Source: Cynocephalus volans
Taxonomy: Eukaryota > Chordata > Mammalia > Dermoptera > Cynocephalidae
Length of the DNA: 64,000 nucleotides
Reading direction: 5' to 3'
Assembly (NCBI RefSeq): GCF_027409185.1
Contig: NC_084467.1
Location: forward strand, 14,994,501 to 15,058,500
Below the pieces are notes generated by a model. The model searched no databases, had not been told where the DNA came from, and saw only the letters and a program-made list of their open reading frames with translations. Below are positions 57,061-64,000 of the stretch, in pieces; the stretch's first letter is position 1, and each line of letters starts with the position of its first letter. The position numbers were made by a program, and so were the translations under genes.

Positions 57061-57217
57061 AAAGATGACTGGTAAGGGGATCTTAACACCTTGACTTGGT
57101 GTTGTCAGCACCACGCTCTCCCAGTTGAGCTAACCAGCCATCCCTATATAGGGATCTGAACCTGTGGCCTTGGTGTTATCAGCACCACACTCTCCTGAGT
57201 GAGCCATGGGCTGGCCC
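57057..57217 (-). mobile_element. CYN-type SINE, dimer
   Basis: Reversed dimer with 'cttggtgttgtcagcacca' and 'cttggtgttatcagcacca'. A 15-bp duplication with one mismatch ('taaaatgt...aattt') lies at 57004-57018 and 57218-57232. Confidence 0.85.
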
Positions 57218-57339
57218 TAAAATGTTTAATTTTAAGAAGTGGGGATACCTTGGAAGGATACCTGCAATACTGATGTGGTAAAGCACTATGCCATTAGACA
57301 CAAAATTTTAAGTGCATTAATTTCTGTTCCCTTGTTCTT

Positions 57340-57652
57340 CCTCAAAGGTTAATAATCTTACAGAAAATAATAAGTATTGTCAAGGATGTGGAAAAATTTG
57401 AACCTTGTGCACTGTTGGTAGGAATGTATGGTAAAGTTGCTATGGAAAATAATATAGAAGTTCTTCAAAAAATTCAAAATAGAAATATCATATAATCCCA
57501 CAATCCCACTTCTGGTTTATATCCAAAAGGACTGAAAGCAGGATCTTGAAGAGAGATTTTCATACCTATGTTCATTGCAGCATTACTCACCATAGCCAAG
57601 AGGTGGAAGCAAATCAAATGTCCATAGATGAATGAATGGATAAACAAAGTGT

Positions 57653-57716
<64 letters not shown>

Positions 57717-58085
57717 GGAATATTATTCAGCCTTAAAGAAGGAAATCCTGTCACAGGCTACAATATGGATGAAGCATGAACACATTATGCTAAGTGAAAT
57801 AAATCAGTTACAAAAAGACAAATACTGTATGATTCCACTTATATGAAGAATCTTACATGGCCAACTCATAGCAACAAAGTATAATGGTGGTTGCCAGGGG
57901 CTGGGGATAGTGGGAATGGGGACTTGTTCAGTGGGTATAGAGTTTCAGTTTTGCAAGATGACAAAGTTTTAGAGGTCTGCTGCACAACGATGTGAATATA
58001 CTTAACTACTAAACTGTACACTTAAAAATGGTTAAGATAGTAAATTTTATGTTACGTGTTTTTTACTATAATCTTTTAAAAAGTT
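57340..58085 (+). mobile_element. L1 3' end with internal (AC)n
   Basis: 'gtcaaggatgtggaaaaatt', 'attgcagcattactcaccat', 'ctaagtgaaataaatcagtt' and 'ggttgccaggggctggggat' are the classic distal L1 order on the plus strand. Confidence 0.85.
57654..57714. repeat. (AC)n microsatellite, about 30 units
   Basis: Uninterrupted AC run of 61 bases inside the L1 3' end. Its reverse strand gives a meaningless CVCVCV frame. Confidence 0.95.
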
Positions 58086-58089
58086 AATG

Positions 58090-59030
58090 ATATTTCCATA
58101 TTGAACTGGAAGGATGAACTACAAGGCTTTTGAGGTCTTACCAGACCCTACTAGAAATCTATCTGTAAGCAAATACTTAAACATACCATGTTATTACTAT
58201 ACAGATGTTATAAGTCATAAAGGGATTCTTTGTAAAAGAAATGATTATTTTGCAGTGATAGTGACTCTTATTTGTCTGATTTGAATAGTCAAATTTTTGT
58301 TTCTTGAGTTTTTTAAGGTCATCAAAAGTATACAGACTTTCTTGGGATGAAAAAAGCTTCCATTTTCTGAGCCTAAACAAAATGTGGCTATTCAGCTAGC
58401 ACTTACTGTGTGAAAAAAGAATTGAACCAACCATGTTGTCTGGCAATTTGTTTTCAATCTTAAAGACACTGTGACCTATACATCAAAAGCGTTTCCCCAT
58501 TTGCTTTGCCAACTAGGAAGCTCAGAACAAGATTGGAAGTATATCTCTAACGTCGGCACAGAACTTGAGACATTTGTTTAGGCAACTTTGTGTTCTGATT
58601 TGCTTTTCAATTCATCTGATTTTTTTCCTTCCCTAATTTTTGCTTAGCCCCCCCCATCACTTACCTAAAAAAAAAAAAAAAAAAAAAAAAAAGGAAAAAA
58701 ACTCTTTTGCACAGCACACATTTAGTAAATCTTCTTTGGAACAGGGTGGGGTATCTAAATAAATAAGATCCAAATGAATATTGAGAACTGAGCACCTCAC
58801 AGATATGGTCTTTCATAGTGATGAATTTCTAAACATCATCAAATTCATTACTTCCAAAGACAAATAAAACTCCAGGGCCAAGTGAAATCCATCTTGTTAA
58901 GACAGAAGGAAGCAGCAAAGCATTAGGGGTGGACTCTTCAACTGATATATTTCATATCTCTTTGTAAACAGGAAGCACACAGCTGTAATAGCCAAGCAGC
59001 TGAAGGGAGGAGGAGAGGAGGAGGAAGGCT
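58090..59030. other. single-copy DNA with a 26-base A-run
   Basis: A-run at 58667-58692. No gene recognised. A pyrimidine-rich 'catatctctttgtaaacag' acceptor-like site lies just before 58970. Confidence 0.4.
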
Positions 59031-59036
59031 GGGTCC

Positions 59037-59177
59037 ATGAATGAACTACTTCTAGTGGCGGCTATTGGTCACTGTGTCCTTACCGAAGAAACCAGCAGCC
59101 TTCCAGGAAAGAGGGTGGCAGTTAAAATTAGGCAGCAAGGAAACTTAAACACACGGATGCATCATAAATCGAGATGA
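59037..59177 (+). other. small ORF, 46 codons (unassigned)
   Basis: ATG at 59037 in a purine-rich context (GGTCCATGA) opens 46 codons with a hydrophobic start (MNELLLVAAIGHCV) and a basic end. A good acceptor-like site lies 68 bases upstream. Outside recognised repeats. No known family; no clear donor inside. May be a chance ORF or conserved non-coding DNA. Confidence 0.2.
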
Positions 59178-59334
59178 CACTGATGACTTCTGTTTGTTGT
59201 AATCTGCTTTGAGCTGCGTCTCCAGCAGTGGGAATGAGAGACTTTGAGCCATCCCCACTCTCCCTTCTAGTTTTCTTTCCTAAGAGCCACGTACAATTAA
59301 GTGAAATTGAATAAGTGCCTCATCAATCAGGTTC

Positions 59335-60180
59335 TTGGTTGCAAGCCACAGAAACTGACTCTGCCTTAAGCAAAACCCAAATTCATTAGAAGAATGGAGG
59401 AACTCATAGAATTGAGAGGAAGCTGTGAGGCCAGGCTTGGAAAATCAGCAAGAACAACAGGAGCTCCGGAGGCCTGGCAATCATGCTTGTGCAGCCTCAG
59501 GGGCAGGAGGAGCTAGTCCCATAAATCAGGGGTTGACAAACTATGGTCCACTGGCCAATTCGGGCCCACTGCATGTTTTTGCAAATAAAGTTTTATTGGA
59601 AGTACTTCTTTCTGACAGCATAGCTGGTTTCTTTAATCAGGACTGCAGTGAACAGTAACTGCCTCTAGAATATTCATCAGTTTACACACTGTCTATGGCA
59701 GCCTTCATGCTGTAACAGTAGAGTTGAGTACTTACAACAGAGACCATATGGCCTGCAAGGCCTAAAGTATTTACAGAAAAAGTTTGCTGACCCCCGCTAT
59801 AGATTAATGTAGAGTAGAATGGACATGGTGCCTCCGGGAGTCATGCAATGCACTGGTAGTCTCATCTAGAAGGAGGCTGGGCAGTCAAAACCACAGCTAA
59901 GGCTATGCTGCAGGACAGGTCAGGTTCATCGGCTGCCTCTGTGATGAGTCTGGGGTTTCCAACCTCTTTGTCCATTCTCTGTGTCTTTAGAGAGTTCATT
60001 GGCTGAGATTAAGTCATGTGCCCACTCCTGGCTGTTCTATGGGACAGAGGGTGGAAGGATAAGGCCCTCTTGGGTTCATTTACAAGGGTGGTAAAGGGTG
60101 CCAGGAATTGTTTCATTAATACTCCAAGTGAGTTCCTGCAGACGGGGATTGAGGTATTATCAGGAGGAAGGAAGGAGTTG
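59335..60180 (+). mobile_element. old repeat, family uncertain, hosting a hAT element
   Basis: 'gcaagccacagaaactgact' on the left and 'cattggctgagattaagtca' on the right resemble a common mammalian repeat; a sibling copy lies at 63090-63580. The hAT element interrupts it. Confidence 0.45.
59527..59796. mobile_element. hAT-Charlie-type short DNA transposon
   Basis: 'caggggttgacaaactatgg' at the left and 'aaaagtttgctgacccccg' at the right are terminal inverted repeats. 'ccataaat' and 'ctatagat' flank it (8 bp, 6 matching). The interior 'aataaagttttattggaagt' is typical. Confidence 0.85.
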
Positions 60181-60184
60181 GATG

Positions 60185-61055
60185 CTGATTGACCGAAAGT
60201 CTGCAGCTGTCCTCACAAACACATAAATAACAGCATCATTGCTATATGACCCTTCCAGGTAGACCTGGTTGGCTCATTCATTCATTCATTCCGTCATGTT
60301 CCACATCCAGAATCTGGCCACTTCTCACCACCTGCGCTGTTGCAACCCAGTCCAGGCGAACATCATCTCACCTGCAATATTGCAAGAGGCGCCTAATCCA
60401 TCTCCCTGCTTTCATCCTTGCTTACTGCAGTCTGTTCTCCACATAGCTGTTACAGTATTCCCTCTATCATCTCTGTGTTGGTTTGTTGGTATGTGGGGTG
60501 ATTCCTTAAAACCCAAAGTTGGATCATGCCACACCTCTGCTCACTCTATCCATTGGCTTCCTCTCTCACTCAGAGTAAAAGCTGACATTGTGACATGGTG
60601 TCGTCCCACCCTCTCTCTGACCTCACTTCCTACCATTCTTCCCTTCGCTCATTCTGTTCCAGCCATGCCAGCCCCCTGGCTGTTCCTCCAATAATGCAGG
60701 CAGCCTCTTGCCACAAGGCCTTTGATCTCACCATTCCCTCTGCCTAGAACTCTGTTCCCCAGACAGTTACACGGCTTCATCCATCATGGCCTTCAGTCTT
60801 TGCTCAAATGTCTTCTCAACACAGAGGACTTCCTCGCCACCTGATAACCCTCTAGCACCCCCCCCTTTTTCTCTCTTCCTAGCATGTCTCACCACTGCAC
60901 CTGTTAGACACGTCTGCTTGTTTGTGCATTCTGTGCCTCATCTTAGGGAGTAAACTCCATGAGGCTGGGGCTCTCACTTTCTGCTGTGTGACTGTGAACT
61001 CTGCCTGAAGCAGAGAAGGCACTCGATGGATAATTGTTAAAAGAAGGAATCCTGA
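60185..61055 (+). mobile_element. L2, ORF2 tail and 3' UTR
   Basis: 'gatcatgccacacctctgct', 'aggcctttgatctcaccatt', 'cttcagtctttgctcaaatg' and 'agtaaactccatgaggctgg' follow L2 order. The 141-codon frame 60269-60694 is a remnant of it. The first 80 bases are unassigned. Confidence 0.7.
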
Positions 61056-61059
61056 CCCA

Positions 61060-62335
61060 CAAAGAGGCACTGCTCTGCTCAACACCCTGGGAAGCTCAGG
61101 ATCCTGAACCCCCTAGAGCTTGAAAATGAACCTCTTTCCCCCACGCCTGCAATGTTGTTTATAAATTCCCTCACTTCACACCAGAGCAATCTCCAGAGTA
61201 TAAAGCTAAAAGCTGAGGGCACTGACCTTTTAAACACAAAAATGCCTCAAGGACAGAGAAAAAGGTATTAGTTCCAGAGCAGGGTAGTAAAGATTTTCTT
61301 TTTCTTGTCCCCACTACCTTGTTTTATTTTTCTTTGTAGCATTTGTCACTATTTGAAATGGAACTAAAGCCCCATCTGCCACTTGGCTGTTTCTGTACTT
61401 TATGTCTGTTCTTTCTCAAACCTTCTCCTTCTTCTGATTTTCCTTTAGGGACAGGAACCGTCTCCCACTCTCAGTCCATGTGCTTGGTTAGCATAACTGT
61501 CATGCCACCTGCAGGAATAGGTATGCCGGTCTACACTGAAGTTAGTCTATTTTATCCCCTGGCTACAGGGACTGCTTCAAATGTGGCCATGTGACCCCAT
61601 TCAGACCAAAAGAATCAGGACCAATGCAAGCCAATGGTCAGCTGTGCAATTACAGCATCTTATTCCTGCTGGGTTTTAGAGAAGATAAGGAGCCTGGAGC
61701 TGTTGGTACCACTGCCACAGCATGGAAGAGCCTTCCTACGTAAAGTTTCACAACAAAGAGACAGAGTGCGACTGGTCCTGATAGTCATTGAGTCCATGAG
61801 GCCAGTGGAGTTTTTAGATACAGGGAGCCTAAGCCAGTTTGAGTTTCATTTTTTGTTACTTGCCACCAGGGGATCTATGCTTACTCGTCTACTCTTTCCT
61901 CCCAATTCATTCATTCATTCCCTCTAACCTCTCTTCTGTTAGTGAGAGCTGTATCTTCAGGTCAGACATCAAACCCTGAAAAAGGATACAAAAGCACTTC
62001 CTGCTCAAAGTCAAAACAACTGGATGAAGAGTCCGTTTTCCCCATCATTTCCGAACATTTGGGTGCGTGTCAACATGAAGACAGAACTTCTAGCTTTGTA
62101 ACTGGTAATTTTGGAGTTCTGTGAATGCCAAAGGGCCTGATTCTCATGCTCTTTTAAGAACTGTAAGACTCATCAGAATTTGACTAAAGTCTTCCCAGTG
62201 TGCAAAATTGGGGAGAAGAGCCTGACTACATTTGCTGTAACATTTGCACAACTTCCCTTAAATCTATTTAAATGACTTCATTTCTTCTGGAGCATTTCAA
62301 GCTATTTTTCCTTTAAAATGTTAAAAGAACAGAGG
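61060..62335. other. single-copy DNA with an unassigned old repeat
   Basis: 61560-61870 ('aatgtggccatgtgacccca') is a probable ancient repeat. The 97-codon frame at 61634 lies in it. No gene recognised. Confidence 0.4.
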
Positions 62336-62339
62336 TAGA

Positions 62340-63010
62340 CACATATTTGGACTGTACCTTATTACTTTTTAAAAAAATTAAACATCATTTTTTCTTGTTG
62401 AAGTAATAAGTGTCTTAGAAAAATATAACAATACAGGAATATATAAAGGAATATATATAAGTTTCTACATGAGCCAACTCTCTAGAAAATGACCATGATT
62501 GACAGTTTGGTAGATATTCTAGTATATACTAAATCACAGAGTTCTTAGACAAAAATGTATTATACCATATATATTGTTTGTGACTTTTTTTTTCTTTTAT
62601 ATATCATGGACAACTCACCTTGGATTTATATCTAACAGAGCTATCACTATCTTTTAAAAGGTTGCATCATATTCCACTGTGTGCAGAGCTATGTACGTTG
62701 TTTGAGTTACCTGCATGTGATGACTCTGATTGTACAGAAATTCTATAATTTATTTTTCCGTTCTCTTTGTGATGGACATTTGGGTTATTTCTAATGTCTT
62801 ACTGTACTAAGTAATGTGACATTTGCATCTTTCTATGTTTGCACTCTTGTGCGAGTATGTAGAATTTATTTTTAGATGTGGAATTGCTGGGTCAAGAGCA
62901 ATAAACACTTGAATTTGAATTACTAGTGCCAAACTTTCCTCTACAAAGGTTGGGCCAGCTTTTACCAGTTGTGCATGGCAGTGCTTAGGATGGTAAACTT
63001 TTTTCACCAA
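62340..63010 (-). mobile_element. old L1 fragment
   Basis: 'catcatattccactgtgtgc', 'ggacatttgggttatttcta' and 'gaattgctgggtcaagagca' are L1 3' text in reverse. Confidence 0.7.
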
Positions 63011-63089
63011 TAAAAATCATTGGTAGAAATGTGCTTTTTTTCTTTTTCTTTTTCTTAATGATCAGCATTGGGGAGTGGATCGCACTGAG

Positions 63090-63580
63090 CCATCCCAATT
63101 TTCATTCACTTTCATTGTATCAGCCAGAAGCCAAACTCAAATTGGCTTGGGCAAAAAATGGACTGAAAAGTTAGGTAGATTGGCTTCAGGCACAGCTGGA
63201 TTCAGGGCTCGGATGACGACATTGGAACCCAGTTTCTGTTTCTCGATGGGTTGGCTTTATTCTTCTGTTCTAGGTCTTGGCCTCCATCAGCTCCAGTCTC
63301 TCCCTTTTCAGTGGCAAGGGGGTTGCAGCAGCTCCAGCCCTTCTATCCTCTCAGATTCAACTTCTACACACAAAAAAAGCAAGTCTGTATTCCAGTAGCC
63401 TGAGCCAAAGTCTTGATAGTCACTGTTATTGTACCCATGATTGACCCAATCATAGCATCTCAGGAACGGGCTGAGCTGATTGACTTAGGCCTGGTCATGC
63501 TCCACCCCTGGGGGGTAGAACCCACACCCGCATCACAGGGACTAAGAGTAGGGGAGAGGTGGAGGGCCTAATGAAAACCG
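63090..63580 (+). mobile_element. old repeat, family uncertain (sibling of 59335-60180)
   Basis: 'ggcttcaggcacagctggat' and 'gattgacccaatcatagcat' fit the same kind of element in the same orientation. A 107-codon frame within it is not a gene. Confidence 0.45.
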
Positions 63581-63599
63581 GGAGTGCCAGTAGCTGCTG

Positions 63600-63935
63600 G
63601 AGAGATAAATCCTTCCTCCAGCCCTGCGGGTCACTCCTGCCCCAAGTATTGTCCAGCGCTAAATCCATTTTCCACACTGCAGCCAAAACAGGGCCTTCTA
63701 AAAAGAACAAATGTAAGCCTTACCTAAAACTCACTTGTGGTTCTCCCTTGCCCTCTGGGTAAACTCTACCCTCCTTAACAAGGTCTCCAGGATCCGGCCT
63801 CTCCTCACTACTCCAGCCCAATTCCAACCTCCCACCTCCCCCGGCGTTCCATAACATGGCCATGCTTCATTCCTGCCCGTTGCCTGCTACGTCTCATTCT
63901 CTCTCCCACTTCTGGGCCTTTGCATAGTAGTGTTG
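63600..63935 (+). mobile_element. L2 fragment
   Basis: 'ctgcagccaaaacagggcct', 'aacaaggtctccaggatccg' and 'cttctgggcctttgcatagt' are L2 ORF2 tail. Confidence 0.65.
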
Positions 63936-64000
63936 CAACTACTATATTATTTACAAAGAACTTATGAAGTGCCAGGCAATGTACTAAGCATTATGTGCAT
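63936..64000 (-). mobile_element. MIR fragment, cut by window end
   Basis: 'gaagtgccaggcaatgtact' and 'aagcattatgtgcat' are the reversed MIR 3' end. Confidence 0.6.

Noticed and set aside
57474..57713. ORF with alternating Cys-Val repeats
   Set aside because: Translation of the (AC)n microsatellite in reverse.
58655..58695. TTTTAG followed by GTAAGTG on the minus strand, looking like a combined acceptor and donor
   Set aside because: It is the edge of a 26-base A-run; the pyrimidine tract is a homopolymer artefact.
1..64000. CRISPR arrays, bacterial operons, phage modules or rRNA genes
   Set aside because: No regularly spaced direct repeats with unique spacers, no operon-like ORF packing and no rRNA landmarks; sequence is clearly mammalian nuclear DNA.

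Overview
This is nuclear DNA from a placental mammal, almost all of it non-coding. The best clue to species is a set of tRNA-Ile-derived SINEs, single and head-to-tail dimeric, with A-tails and target-site duplications. Their core reads like tRNA-Ile (TAGCTCAGTTGGTTAGAG... then GGTTCGATCC). As I recall the literature, this is the CYN family of colugos (Dermoptera). No Alu, rodent B1 or carnivore-type SINE was seen. I therefore infer a colugo (Galeopterus/Cynocephalus); this rests on recognition, not on a database search.

Layout. 1-19.8 kb is old repeats (L1, L2, MIR, MaLR LTRs, hAT and Tigger transposons) and single-copy DNA with three CYN dimers/monomers. 19.8-21.6 kb is GC-rich and holds a 33-bp minisatellite (20257-20646) followed by a strong CpG island (about 20.64-21.56 kb) with a CCAAT box, GC boxes and ETS-like sites. 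This is the only clear promoter in the window. The CCATGG at 20914-20919 is a start-codon context on both strands. On the minus strand the ATG follows a run of GCC and is followed at once by a GTAAAGT splice-donor-like sequence, so the likeliest reading is a minus-strand gene with a very short coding part in exon 1 and a long first intron towards position 1. I could not name the gene.

21.6-28 kb is a mosaic of L2 elements in both orientations, one split by a solo LTR with an exact 5-bp duplication. 28-64 kb is L1 fragments in both orientations, MaLR LTRs, MIR and L2 pieces and more CYN copies. Inside these sit three small RNA-derived retrocopies: a U6 snRNA pseudogene inside an MLT1-type LTR that is itself inside an L2; a 3' fragment of Y1 RNA inside an L1; and a tailless 5' half of tRNA-Thr inside an L2.

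No complete protein-coding gene was recognised. Four weak exon or small-ORF candidates are listed (4686-4769, 31805-31885, 34009-34069, 59037-59177). Pseudo-exons are common in mammalian introns, so these are low-confidence. No rRNA, intact tRNA, CRISPR array or bacterial-type operon was seen. I found no convincing new biological system; the points of most interest are the retrocopy stratigraphy and the CpG-island/minisatellite unit.
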